Assembly (NCBI RefSeq): GCF_002994745.2
Contig: NC_037089.1
Coordinates: 83,476,347 to 83,540,346 of the forward strand
Reading direction: 5' to 3'
Source of the DNA: Rosa chinensis
Taxonomy: Eukaryota > Streptophyta > Magnoliopsida > Rosales > Rosaceae
DNA: 64,000 nucleotides
The notes below the pieces were generated by a model. That model made no database searches, had not been told where the DNA came from, and saw only the letters and a program-made list of their open reading frames with translations. Shown in pieces: positions 1 to 12,217 of the stretch. The translations under genes and the position numbers were made by a program. Each line of letters starts with the position of its first letter. The stretch's first letter is position 1.

Positions 1-309
1 GGTCGCTACAGCCTAGTGGCAGGGTGAAGCTAAGTGTCGTTAGATTTATTCTCCGACGGCAACATAGTAGGAAAGTAGTGCTATTGGTAATTATACTACG
101 TTATAATCGAGTTATCTTTCATGTCATCACTATATCAAAGCAAATGGAGTAGCCAACAAAGCATTAATCTTTGCTAGTTGGTGCTTGTTAGAATTAGGGG
201 TTTAGGCTAAACGTCCCCCCCTGTATTTAGCAGCTTCATTAATCAAGGCTTAAGCGCAGCTGCACCAGCCTTTTATTCTAAAAAAAAAAAAAAAAAATCC
301 ACTCCGTAT

Positions 310-321
<12 letters not shown>

Positions 322-344
<23 letters not shown>

Positions 345-348
345 TATT
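322..348. repeat. (AT)n microsatellite
   Basis: An uninterrupted AT dinucleotide run follows a poly(A) tract. It is a simple repeat likely to vary in length between individuals. Confidence 0.9.
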
Positions 349-1811
349 AATTCTCACACATATATAGTGTTTGGTCTAGTAATTAGATATAAATCGACTT
401 TAAACTAATTCGATCCATGCATCCATGGTTGTCTATTTGATTTTGAACCAACAGTTCATGTGGAATAAAACTTAGAAAGGTCAGATTAACCTAGGAAGGT
501 CAGATATAGCGAGGCAAGGCTCTAGCAATGAAGTTTGGGAAAGGTAGCTAATTTGGATACAATTTAAGTCGTGTGAAAGTTTCATTTCAGGGTGAGCATG
601 CACTACGCGCTTATATAATGTCATCCTTGGTCTTGAATTTGGTTATATATTCTAGCTTCTTCTACAAATCTATACAAATAGATATGGCTTTCAAAGCTGT
701 GCTCCTGTTTGTCACTATTCTCATGTTGTCTTCAATGGTAGTAGTTATCCACAGATTCGATACACTGGCGTTTAATTTTTCTTTTTTTCTTTGTTTTGGT
801 AACAGAACAATTCCTGTTGTTAAATATCTAACTTCAAATATATATATATATATATCAATGTAAAGTGTGTAGTTTCACTTACTATTAGAGATATCGCTTT
901 GCTAATGTACCAAGTAAGCCAATATATTGTGACACGGATAATAGATTAATCAACCAGTCAAATTTCGGTTGAAGCTGTCAACCAAATCCCTCATCTCAAT
1001 GTAAGCAACAGAGTATTATGTTTTAGTAAAAGGGACATGAAGAACTTACGATTTGAAGCGTTTTGATTTTTTTACAGTTGCAACGTTTGCAAGCCTCAGC
1101 TTCTCCAGTGTGTTCTGTCCTGCATCTAGCAAATCCAAATAAAAATTTAAGTTGACACATAAAGGAACAAGAATCTTAACCAACATGACATGATAATCTA
1201 ATCAAGAATGTGGTTGAGTTTACTCTTTTTTTTTTTTTTTTTTTTCTGGTTCTTCATGTGCTTTGACTCATAGGAATGTTAGTATTGAGATTTGTTTTCA
1301 GTCATGCATATATGACTGATTCGATGATTTTGTTGCCCTTTTGTTCACTTTTTACAGCTTTTATGCAAAGAAGTTCGTGTAGTATTACTTTGCCACTGTT
1401 CCTTGGTCTGCTGTTCAGCATCGTCTTCATCTTTTATTTGCATTCAGGTATCCATTCTAAATTTTTGTTAGAATATTAGTCACTGGTTTCTTCAGTTTTC
1501 ATCTTTTATTTTTATTCGAGTGTCGAGTGTTAAATGTTGCTATTTTACTTTACAGATTTTGGGAACAGTGTGCTCTCAGATAGTTTAACTGTCTACAGTT
1601 CAGGTATACATATAATTTAATCTCTTCTGTACATCATATTATGAACAAATCTCCTCTGTACAGTATATAATTCTGTTAATATTTTGATAACCTTGCTAAA
1701 AAAAGTGTGTGAACTGCAGTAACCATACATTGGAAGAGTAGTTCTGATCTTATAAATTCCTAATTAGATAAAGACATGACTATAAAAGAATGTATGCAAG
1801 GATTATACCTG

Positions 1812-1812
1812 A

Positions 1813-1850
<38 letters not shown>

Positions 1851-1854
1851 ATAT
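1812..1854. repeat. Compound (AT)n(GT)n microsatellite
   Basis: An AT run switches directly into a GT run and back to AT. Compound repeats like this are typically polymorphic in length. Confidence 0.9.
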
Positions 1855-2567
1855 GCAAACACAGCTGTATGCCTCCGAGTCATTTGATGTAACATGTAGT
1901 GATATAGACAAGAAGTTCACTGTATACTCTTTGGTTTTGTTTAAATGAACAATGACTTTGTAGGAACAAAAATTTACTCCATCCCCATTCTTATCTGTTT
2001 TGGTTAGCATAGGATCGGTCTTCCCATTTCTATTGAATATGTATATAGGTGAATATTCATTATGGGTTTTACTTCTGTTTGTTATACTGAAGAGGCTGTG
2101 ATTAGCTTTTTTGTTTATGCTTTATTTTCTTTCTTTCTGTTGTTCCTATTGATTTTATAGAGTATTAGAGTGCATGTCTACAAACATTAGTAGAGTGGTT
2201 CAATACAAGTGTTAGACATTTTTTGTTATGGCTTCTGCAGTAGCTATTGAAATTATTTTACTTCATATTGGTCAGTAGTGAGTCACTCTCTCTAGACTTT
2301 TTTCGATAAATCATTTTCTAGAGATTCATTCTGTCACTTCATGTAGCCGACAATTCACATAAACTTTGCGTTCTACTAACGGCTAACTGAGAGAAATTTA
2401 GGTGTTTTAAAATGCTTTAAACCAAATAGAGGAGCAGCGCTCTAGAATAATATCAATGAATTTCCAAAGTTGTTGAGTTATCTTTAGTATATAGTAAATT
2501 CTATTCCAGGCCTTTGCTTTAGTTCTGTAGCTTATATATCATTTTTGTCTTCATTTTGAATACAGTC

Positions 2568-5500
2568 ATGGCAGCAAAAACTGGAAAGACAAAGATGATG
2601 AGACTTCTACGAGATGATAATGCAGAGGATCAGAATACTCAAAGACAGGCAGAGAGAATTGATATGGACACATATTCTCACATTATATCAAGAAAGCGGA
2701 AACAAGGTAAGTAACAGCGTATTAAGAAGAAATTTGAGTTTTTATGGATTGGGAGAAAAGAAATTGCAGACTACATTAATTCATTTAATAACTATGGCTT
2801 TGAAATTTTGTGAGTTAAAAATTTCTTTGGTTGTTAAATTTAGAATTTGATTCATATGAATTTTACTCATGACAGTGTTTGTAGTGTTAAAATTTGGTTA
2901 ATTTTGCGTCTCAATTGTAAAGTTGTCGATACAGAAGCATAGATAGATTTGCATCTGCTAATATTCATTTGAAGATCGGTGTTTTGATTGTTCTTGCTTT
3001 TTGTTCAGCTGTCAAATTAGCTACTTACACTGCACTTCATCCTTCATTCTATATTTATTTCTTTACCAGAGTTCATGCATTAATATGTTTACATTTCATT
3101 TGATATTATTGTATTATGTTTGATTAACCGATTAAGTTTTGGTTACATAGTAAAGCTTTAACTTTTTGATAAAGACATCATAGTAATAATGGTAGTTGAT
3201 TTTTTTTTTCAATTAGGAATTGAATGAAAATAGAGTTGATCATCATCTTCCTTAGTTCAAAATTGAAAGAATAGAATATAAGTTTCCCAGAATGTGTCAG
3301 AAATATTCATTTTCCACAATGTTTTATAAGTGTTTTTTTTTTTTCAATTATTGACTAATGATCAAAGTTTTACTATTGTTTCTGATATATACACAGGTTG
3401 TCAAAGGAGATCAAGGAGGTTGAAAGGAGGTAACTGTGTATTTTCAGGTTCATAATGTTGATGCAAATGAGTAATTTTTATAGAATCTGTTTTCTATTTA
3501 TAGATTTAAAATAATTAATATTATTCAAATTGTATTTACAGCATCTCAGCCTGTGTTGATCGAACAGAACCAAAGTTTGTGCAGAAGTGATCAAAATGTC
3601 AATATATTTGACTACCGTGACAGACAAATTACAAATGATCAAGAAGGTTCTAGCATGATTGTAAATGAGGCTCTGTTTCCTCATCAAAATTCAAATATTG
3701 ACAATACAACTTCCATGGGTAAGTACAATCATATTGAATTGTTCTTGATAATTGTAGTTTTGTTCCATTTGTACAAATTGCTGAAATTAGAAACATGGTT
3801 GGTTTTGTATAATGAGTTTTTCTAATGACTAATTTGATTCATTTTGAACAATAGGTGAATGGCATTCAGTTGGTCAAGCGTTCTATCAAAGAACTAAACA
3901 AGGTTATATTTTTTTTAAATCTTATTTATTATGTTTTAATAATTACTAAATTATGCTGATTATTTTACTGAATAAAATCAAATTATGGTGGCAGGATCCA
4001 TTGTCAAGTATGAAGATTCAGGAGATAATGCTTACAAATGTGATTATTGCGGTGCATATTTCTGGATTGGAGAAGCAATGAAAAAATCGTCTGCAAATGC
4101 ACCACTTATATATACAAATTGTTGTAAAAAAGGACAAGTCAAGCTTCCACAATCTAGACCTACTCCTAATTTCTTGAATACATTATTGGATAGCAAAGTT
4201 TTTAAAGAAAATATCAGAGTTTATAATTCAATGTTTTCTTTTACGTCAATGGGAGCAAAAATTGATCGAAAAATAAATGTTGGATCAGGTCCTTACATAT
4301 TCAAAATTAGTGGTCAAATACATCATTTAATGGGTTCTATATTACCTTCTGAAGGTGAATCTCCTAAATATGCTCAATTATATATATACGATACAAAAAA
4401 TGAGATTTCAAATCGTATTAATGCTATTGATCCTACACATGTTAATCAAAATATCAAGCCAGAAATTGTTGAAGGACTTATTAAAATGTTTGATGAAATT
4501 AATGAATTAGTAAAAGAATTTCGCACAATGAGAGATAAATTTGAAAATCATTCTTTGCCTTCGTTTAATATGAGTATACTTGATTGTCAATCTACTTATG
4601 GTAAACAATATGAGAAACCAATGAGTGAAGAGATAGGTGGTTTAATTGTTGGTGACATTGGGGAACATAATTCAAACAAAGATATAATCATTGAATCAAA
4701 TGATGGATCTTTACGACGAGTTTCTAAAATACATCCAAAATATATGTCACTACAGTATCCAATTCTCTTCCCATATGGTGAAGACGGATATACACCAAAT
4801 TTACGAATGGAACAAATTGGAACAAGTGATAAACAAAAAAGAGAAAAGATGTCAATGCGAAGTTATATTGCGTATCAAATTCAAGATAGAAATTACGAAG
4901 CAAATACTTTATTGCAAAGTGGACGATTATTTCAACAATATTTAGTAGATTCATATGCAACTGTTGAGGAAGATCGTCTAGATTGGATTAGAAGAAATCA
5001 AAAAAAATTTAGAAGTGAAATCTATAAAGACATTTATACTAAAGTTTCAGCTGGAATTAATAAAGGTCATGAGTTAGGACAAAAAATTATTTTGCCAAGC
5101 TCTCATACTGGAAGCCCTAGAAATATGATCAATAATTATCAAGATGCTATGGCAATCTGTAGACAGTATGGCAATCCCGATTTATTCATAACTTTTACTT
5201 GCAATGTGAAATGGGTGGAAATATTAAGATATTTTGAAAAAAATCCTAACTGTAAAGCTGAAGATAGACCAGATATAATTTCACGAATTTTTAAAATAAA
5301 ATTACAAAGTATGATTGCTTATATCAAATCTGGAGAACCTTTTGGACAAGTTGAAGCAAATGTTTGCACAGTAGAATTTCAAAAAAGAGGACTCCCTCAT
5401 GCCCATATGTTATTTTGGTTGAAAAGAAATTACAAATGTTATACAGCAACTGACATAGATTCTATTATCTCAGCAGAATTGCCAGACAAAAATATGAATC

Positions 5501-6641
5501 CAGAACTTTTTGAAATCGTTAGCCAGTTTATGATTCATGGGCCTTGCGGACAAATAAACTCGAAATGTCCTTGCATGCGAGACGGTAAATGTTCCAAATT
5601 AATGCAAATACTATATTCGAAGTAAATTCACCTCCAACATACAGGCGTCGTGATGACCATAGAAAATTTGTGATAAAAAACGGTATACATATTGGTAATA
5701 ATTTTGTTGTGCCTTATAATTCAAATTTATTATTAAAGTATAATGCTCATATTAATGTTGAGTCATGCTCTCAATCTATGTTAATTAAATATTTATTTAA
5801 ATATATCAATAAAGGACCCGATCGAGCTCGAATTTTATTCCATGAAAACTTCAATGATGAAATTCAAACTTATCTTAATTGTCGTTATTTAACTCCTCAT
5901 GAATCTGTATGGAGATTATTTGAATATCCAATTCATCATCGACATCCTGCTGTTCAGAATTTACAAATTCACCTACCTTCAGAACAAAATATTATTTTTA
6001 ACGAGTTTGAATCTCTTGAATCAGTTATCAAATATAGAGGTACAGAAGATACTATGCTTACTGGATGGTTTAAAGCAAATGAAACTTATCCAGAAGCACG
6101 TCAATTAACTTACACAGAATTTCCAACTAAATTTGTCTGGCATAATGACAAAAAAAATTGGGCACCAAGAAAACAATATCAAACTATTGGTCGACTAAGA
6201 AATGTACCTCCTGCATCAGGTGAATTATATTTTATGAGATTGTTATTAAATGTTCAGAAAGGTTGTCGCAATTTTGATTCAATAAAAACAATTAATGGTG
6301 TTGTACACTCTTCTTATCAAGAAGCATGTCGATCTTTAGGTTTATTGGGTGATGATAAAGAATGGATTGAAGCATTAACAGATTCCTCATACGTAGCAAC
6401 AGCTTCTGAAATACGGCAACTTTTTGTTACAATAATCTTATTTTGTGATGTGGCAAATCCTCAAATGTTATTTGATTTATATTGGATCAGTATGTCTGAT
6501 GATATCTTACATAAAGCCAGAAATGAAATTGGAAATCCAAATCATAATACTCACGGAATTGAAGCAGTGGTGAGAACTATTGCTAGGAATAGTTGCCCGC
6601 GCTTTGCTGCGGGAGTTATGCTGTTGCAGAGGATGTTGTAG
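2568..6641 (+). pseudogene. Helitron Rep (replication initiator) gene, helicase part missing
   Basis: Five exons can be drawn with GT-AG junctions: 2568-2706, 3397-3429, 3542-3718, 3855-3902 and 3995 onward. They join in phase, and the first ATG (2568) opens a basic N-terminus ending in RKRKQG. The long last exon has a CxxC pair near 4036-4050. It carries the Helitron Rep HUH motif as GLPHAHMLFWL (about 5391-5423) and, further on, YLFKYINKGPDRA (about 5792-5830), the tyrosine/lysine motif of the same nuclease. In the family this nuclease nicks DNA for rolling-circle transposition and is fused to a PIF1-type helicase. Here the reading frame shifts near 5600 (stop at 5625; continuation 5589-6641 in another frame) and ends at 6641 before any helicase motif. 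It is therefore truncated and inactive. No helicase was found downstream. Confidence 0.88.
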
Positions 6642-7851
6642 AGGAGTTATGCATATTTAGTCTGAAACTTGTGGACGTTGAAACTTTAATTGATGAAATG
6701 AGATATTAAATTTTAAGAATAGAGTAGCAAATAAATAACTGGTATTTTATCAACTTGATTTGTCGGTATTTTATCCACTAATTGCAGTGTAGAAGTGCAG
6801 GTTCCGCTAATTGAGACGTATTATTCCGCTTTACTTGGTTGCATGAGATATACTCACGGTGATTCATATGCAATAGACCCAATTTGAGCATAAATAAAAT
6901 TTTGTGGTGTGTAAAGGAACTAACTTTAACATCTCCAGTCAAAACAACTTAAAAATTCATCATTACAGTATACTGAAAACCAGTTCATGAATCAAAAACA
7001 TATGCCATTATCAAAAACACATACCAGTATGATCACTTCTATATTTCTTAACTTTACAGAAAACAAATAGATATCTACTTTGAGATTGGTAAGAAATTAA
7101 GGAAAAGAAAAGAAAACCGATGTTTTTTAGGAGAAATTTCTATATAGTATATACAGAGACTACCAAAAATATGCAGGGATATAAAATTGTAAGGAGAACT
7201 AAAAGCTATCAGATATCGATTTCATTAATGACAAACATTTTACATGTTTACTGCAACATATTTTACAACATTCATATTAATAATCTGTCACTGCCTCTTC
7301 CTTTGCAGGAAATAACAAAAACAATTTTCAAAAGTGCTGCATTTCTCAAAGAAAGAGATTTCAGACACAACAATGATAGAAGATCTCTCCTATAACAAAC
7401 AACATGTGAGAAAAGATCTCAAAGTTCCCAAGTTCAGCACCTTTGTGTGACTAAAAACTTTACAACATGAGTACTGAAGGAGGCTGCTATACACCTACTC
7501 ATAGCTGATCGAGTTATCACTGTTTCACCCAAAGAAGAAAAAGAAAGATGTTCAACTGCAGTCATCATCCAAAGTTAAAAAATCTTACAGATGGAGAATT
7601 TAAGAAATGCTATGAAAACATAATATTAGCTAATGCACACCTCCACATCAAATCAAGAAGAAGTATCTATTTACATCATGAACATCACATTAAACAACAC
7701 TAAACTACGTGGATATATGCATTTAGCATTTACCAGGCATAAATAGTGATGCATATATTGAAATTGAAAAGTGTAAAATGATGTCCAAGACTGTAAATAC
7801 TTTATCGTCTGACCTTTGAGTGCCACAGTGTTGGAGGATAATACAAATAAA
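6642..7851. other. Intergenic, no gene seen
   Basis: A/T-rich DNA with only short reading frames and no protein motif recognised on either strand. It lies between the broken Helitron gene and the minus-strand exon fragments. Confidence 0.4.
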
Positions 7852-8077
7852 TCAATGATCAAAATCACAGGAAGCCATTCCCAGACCTGTGGAAGGAGTG
7901 CTTGAATTAGATTAGACGTGGAGTCTAACCAAGTATACTTAAGGAGAGCATATAGAAAAGAAAAAAAAATTAGAAAAAGAAACCATCAGATTTGCAAATC
8001 ATACCAGATTCGTAAGAGAACCATGACTTTTTAGAAGCAATTCGTTTTGTATCTTTGGTATACTGATATTGCTTAAC
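7852..8077 (-). pseudogene. Two-exon coding fragment of unknown family
   Basis: On the minus strand an exon-like block (8077 down to 8005) is open in one frame (starts VKQYQYTKDTKR). It is preceded by TACAG and followed by GTATG. It joins in phase to a second block starting at 7886 after a good acceptor (CTTCCACAG) and reaches a stop at 7852. The joined peptide is about 35 residues. I do not recognise the family. The splice sites and open frame suggest the 3' end of a real or captured gene, but a run this short can be open by chance. Confidence 0.3.
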
Positions 8078-9116
8078 CTGTACAGAAACAGTATAAAGAA
8101 TACATAACCTTTAATTGTCAAGGCAGCAAGACAGCTTTTATATGAATCTGAAGGATGCTGAATTTTCATTTTCTGTCAAAAGCTTATGCATTATATGTTC
8201 TTGCAAACGAATTATTTTTCTAAGCTTAACATCAGATGAAAAACAAAACTGCTTGAAGTTTAAAGCACTTTGGTACAGTAAGAAGTAGTAGTACATTTGT
8301 TAGCTAGTAGTGCCTGCATGTTGATAAACTGACTTTTCTGTAATGGATATTTGTTTGTAAGAATGATGTAACAACATACTTGGAGCAGCTCTATCAGTAT
8401 AAACTAAACAAAAGAATATGGATCCGCATGCTACAACTATCTAATAAGCAACATGAATGACATTATCAAAATGCAGAACAATAATCTTGGGAATGTTCTT
8501 TTCAAAGATGAATTCCTATTGAATTCATACAGATCTAAAGGATTGTCTCTATGGCAGATAGTGATTTTCAAAATAAAAAGCAGCATTGATATATAAGGCA
8601 TACAGATTCACAAAACAATAAAGATTAAGGAGTTGACAATTGTCAATATTCAAACGATCTTCTAACCCTGTATTTAACAGAAATGAAATACTAAAACAAA
8701 CATCCATAAGCAAAACAACAATCTTGCTGTAGATACCTCAGTGAATTAATTGAAAATCGAAGAGCTTCAAAATGAGCAAGAATTCAAAATGGAAGGAATA
8801 GTAACAACAGATCTAAAATTGAAGCTGGAAACAGAGAGAGACAAAATAGAAAGAAAGTTGAAAACTGAAAGCAATAGCAAAACATTTTGGATACTGGAAC
8901 TATTGAAAACTTAAAAGTTGGCTTATTAATTGAGATCAAATTGTATGTATTTAAAATTAATAGATAAATAAAAAACGACAATGATAAAGGAAAAAGACGA
9001 TAAATGTGGCTGAGTGTTTGTTGTGCTTGAAAGTATCAAATTGAAATGGTTTCATAAGATAAACAGAGAACTGATTGGAAAATATCAGATTGTTACCTTC
9101 AAAGTATTGCAGTCGA
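8078..9116. other. Non-coding stretch between exon fragments
   Basis: No defensible exon. It would be intron or 3' untranslated sequence if the minus-strand fragments on either side belong to one transcript. Confidence 0.3.
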
Positions 9117-10953
9117 TTACTCAGATGCCAAGTCATGGAAGAAACAAAGTTCCTACAATATGAAAACATTAAATTAATGCCTCAATTCTGGCAGATCAAT
9201 AAATCCATATAAAGTGACCAATGTAAACTAAATTGAAGAACAAATAGGGATCGAAAACGAACCAAATTGAGGGGTGACTGTCTGCAATTTCGGCAGCTTG
9301 GCTTCTTTATTAGAAAACCACTGTTCTGATCACCCTGTTAAATACAATTCAAATGGACATTACATAAACATATACTAAATGAACAAAATTCAGAACTTGG
9401 GAGTAGATCGGAGCAGAAAACTGAATAAAAGTAATGATGTGCGGAAGTTGAAAAAATAACCGTAGAAAGACGGTTTGTTTCAAAATCAAGCCTTTTCTAT
9501 TTGCTTTTGGTATAAGTTTGTTTTCTTAGATTATCAACTAAATCTCAGTTTGGGAGCTGTACAAAACCGAAAGTGTAAATTATGATAGAAATTAAAATTG
9601 TTGAAGTAAACAAAGAAGTTTGTAAAGAAATTCAATCAAAATTCAGCTAGAAGTGTTATTCATCTACAGCTAGAGTAATATTCTATGTTCAGAAACTGGA
9701 AACTCTTTGATTCAAATCAAAAAATCGATCAGTTGGTTAACATCACAGACTTGAATGAACTTTTTGGCAAATAGACACATAGAAGATTATGTTGACCAAG
9801 CCCTCACTGTACCACCCTCAAAATTTGGTATGTAAGTTACACAGTGAGTGCGCATTGTACCACCCTCAACATAGAACTTTTTGACCAAGCCTGGCCCTCA
9901 TTTAACAAAACAAATATACATATAGAAGATTACTTCTTACCTTAATGTGGTCAACTTGATTCTTGTTGAAGAATCTAAAAGCCTGTTTTAGATAGAAAAA
10001 CAACAAAAGCAAGGTTGTCATAAGTTCATGATAAACAGAGAACAAAATGTTCCGGAATTAAAAATATATTTGGGCTTTATTATAGGTCATTAGAATTTCT
10101 ACCATTTATCCGAATATTGTCAAAAATTTGAAGGCGTAGCATAAAACAAAACAACAGGTAACAAATCATACTGGTTGCTAGGTTTACAATGTCATTGTGG
10201 CAGAATTAATATCACTTGTGAGCCAGGAGTGACATTAACTCCTTTACCAAATTCGAGTGACTATCTAAGTTTAAATTAAAGATCTTGATGAAACCAATCA
10301 TGAGCCAAAACCAATAATACAAATTTCAAATTCGATTCCAGAATTCCATTAAGAATCTAACATAATAAAACCATTTACTTTACATACAATAGGATACGTG
10401 GTTGCCATACATATTGGCATTTAAATCCTTAAAGATTGGTTCCAGTTTAGGAAGACCCTTTAATAAACTTACCAGCTTTTTGTGGCAGATGAATCCAATT
10501 GCCACCAGTTCCATGAGTCCCAAGACTTAGCTTTATCTTCCTCAGGAGACCACTGTCCTTTTTTGACATTAGCTTTGTCACAACATGGAGCTCTTGCCAT
10601 GGTCAATAGTATAGAAATGAGATGTGATCATCCTAAACTCTTTATAATGAACAAATTGATTATGAAATTACTACAAATTTGACAAAAGTATGGAACCTAA
10701 GAATAATAAAAATGCAAAAGAACTTCTATAAGTAGTCTAAAAGTACAAAACCCAGAAGGCATATTAGCAACTAATCCAACCTTATAAGTAGTCTAAGAAT
10801 AATAAAATGCAAAAGAACTTCCATTCGCAACTCAAACTCGTAAACCAATTGAGCAGCCACACAATTCGTAATGCAGATGTTGAGAATCACTTACCACACT
10901 TTCCTCAGCCTCTTTTGGCTGAGATTCTACTCCAAACTCGTTTCTGTCATTGC
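9117..10953 (-). pseudogene. Spliced minus-strand coding fragment, possible captured gene piece
   Basis: Four exon-like blocks on the minus strand have matching splice sites, and the last three junctions are all phase 0. They are 10953-10895 (starts NDRNEFGVESQPK), 9982-9941 (AFRFFNKNQVDHIK), 9334-9263 (starts GDQNSGFLIKKPS) and 9152-9117 (ends DLASE, stop). Each is open only in the frame the others require, which is more than chance usually gives. From memory, the second block weakly resembles the EF-hand-like C-terminal region of plant CCAR1-type proteins; this is unverified. A further candidate exon lies at 11693-11638 but does not join in phase. No start codon or long domain is visible. 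A MYB exon fragment (10473-10600) lies inside the first intron, which argues for a patchwork of captured pieces rather than one normal gene. Confidence 0.35.
10473..10600 (-). pseudogene. R2R3-MYB first-exon fragment, frameshifted
   Basis: Read on the minus strand from an ATG at 10600, the sequence encodes a classic R2R3-MYB start (APCCDKANVKKGQWSPEED). Further on, in a different frame, comes GTGGNWIHLPQKAG, the conserved end of MYB exon 1, followed at once by a GTAAGT donor. The block is 128 nt; this exon is usually about 133 nt in the family, so a small net deletion between the two motifs broke the frame. No second or third MYB exon (the rest of R2 and all of R3) was found on the minus strand below it. 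Family proteins are transcription factors that bind DNA through two helix-turn-helix repeats. This piece cannot make one. Confidence 0.78.
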
Positions 10954-12166
10954 CTGAAAAAACAAAATCAAGAAAAGCCTTTCAATAACATATACAAATC
11001 AATAAAATCTCAATCAATATTAAAATTAAAACCAATTTCCTACTACTTGATATCGTTTACTTTTAGTTAACTATCAAATGTTTTGTATTATCAGGGTATA
11101 TTGTTGATGTGTCCTAAAAAATTAGTTCCACTTCATGTACCAAATGCGTTGTCAATGCTGCATGAAGAAGTCAGAGAATAAGATCAAATTTAATTCTTGT
11201 CATTAGTCACCATTATGTGAGAGACCCTTAAGAACATTAACAGCAGAAACAGATTTCTTGTCATTGATCACCATCATCTGATTTGTTAATAGTCAGATAT
11301 GTATTAACAAATCTGCAGGAACACACCTTCTCGAAAGTAACTAACCAGAAGTTTTGAAAAAAAAACAAAACAGTAATGTCTCCCGAAGAACTCACCAGAG
11401 TCAAATCAGAAAAACACCACTCCAATAATATCTCAACTGAAAAGCCTTAAGCAGATGTTGAGGATAAAGGAAAGCTTGAAAATATAAGCTTCACCCATTT
11501 TGAGCTATGTCTAATCAGTTTCCATTCTTAGTATCACAATTCAATCACACACATTATTTTTTCTCCAAAAGTTTGATCTGTGCAGACGTAAATAATCAGA
11601 AAATTGAACTAAAGTAATTAAATTGAGCTAATCTTACATGCAGTAAGCAGTGAGGGGCTTCGCAAGCTCAGTGGCCACAATACAGTCCGTCCTCTGTTAC
11701 TTCACTCAAATCCCATGTATGTGCAGAACAAATGACTAAAATCAAGACAAAGACAAAAAAAAAAGGACATCAAGCCGATAGGTGTGTATGGTAATCGATC
11801 ACTACACGTGGAAGGTTGGAAGGACTGCACATCTTCTACGAACTAAGCTCCTGGTATTCCTCTTCGCTCTGTTACCCTAACCCAAAGTTACACTGATGTA
11901 GATTAGGCAAATACAATTCCTGGATCAGCTTCTCCGATTTCTATTGGGCTATTCTGGGCACGGCGGAAACAAAATCTCCTTTTCTCTCACTCCTCCGCTG
12001 CACTCTTCTCTCTCCGCGCGATTCGCTCAAAAAATCCAAAAAGAGGGAGGATTCTAGAACGACAGAAGGGCAGGGCCGTAGTTAACAAAAAATAGAGGGC
12101 AAAAGAGTCATTTCATACACCAAATATGAACAGTAAAATAAATAGTGCAGGAGCTTTAGTATATAG

Positions 12167-12169
<3 letters not shown>
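10954..12169. other. Intergenic; possible minus-strand 5' leader region
   Basis: No coding exon is certain. A 56-nt minus-strand block (11693-11638) is flanked by CAG and GTAAG and is relatively G/C-rich. Positions 11940-12030 hold pyrimidine-rich G/C-richer sequence that could be a minus-strand promoter or 5' leader. Both are inferences. Confidence 0.25.

Positions 12170-12203
<34 letters not shown>
12170..12203. repeat. (TA)n microsatellite
   Basis: A pure TA run ends 14 bases before the splice acceptor that opens the first visible exon of the proline-rich gene, so it probably lies at the end of an intron. Confidence 0.9.
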
Positions 12204-12205
<2 letters not shown>

Positions 12206-12217
12206 TTGCTTTTGTAG

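Larger units (their letters stand above)
1..2567. other. A/T-rich stretch without a recognisable gene
   Basis: I see no conserved protein motif on either strand. Reading frames are short and interrupted, and there are homopolymer and dinucleotide runs near 280-348, 1224-1245 and 1812-1854. Some of this may be 5' flank or introns of the Helitron gene that starts at 2568, but no exon can be defended. Confidence 0.5.

Noticed and set aside
573..863. Hydrophobic 96-codon frame near the left edge
   Set aside because: It has no ATG at its start, runs into an AT microsatellite and shows no family motif.
3985..3994. ATG at 3985 as the start of the Helitron Rep gene
   Set aside because: It lies just before a splice acceptor (GGCAG at 3990-3994). 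Four upstream exons join in phase from an ATG at 2568 and add the usual basic N-terminus.
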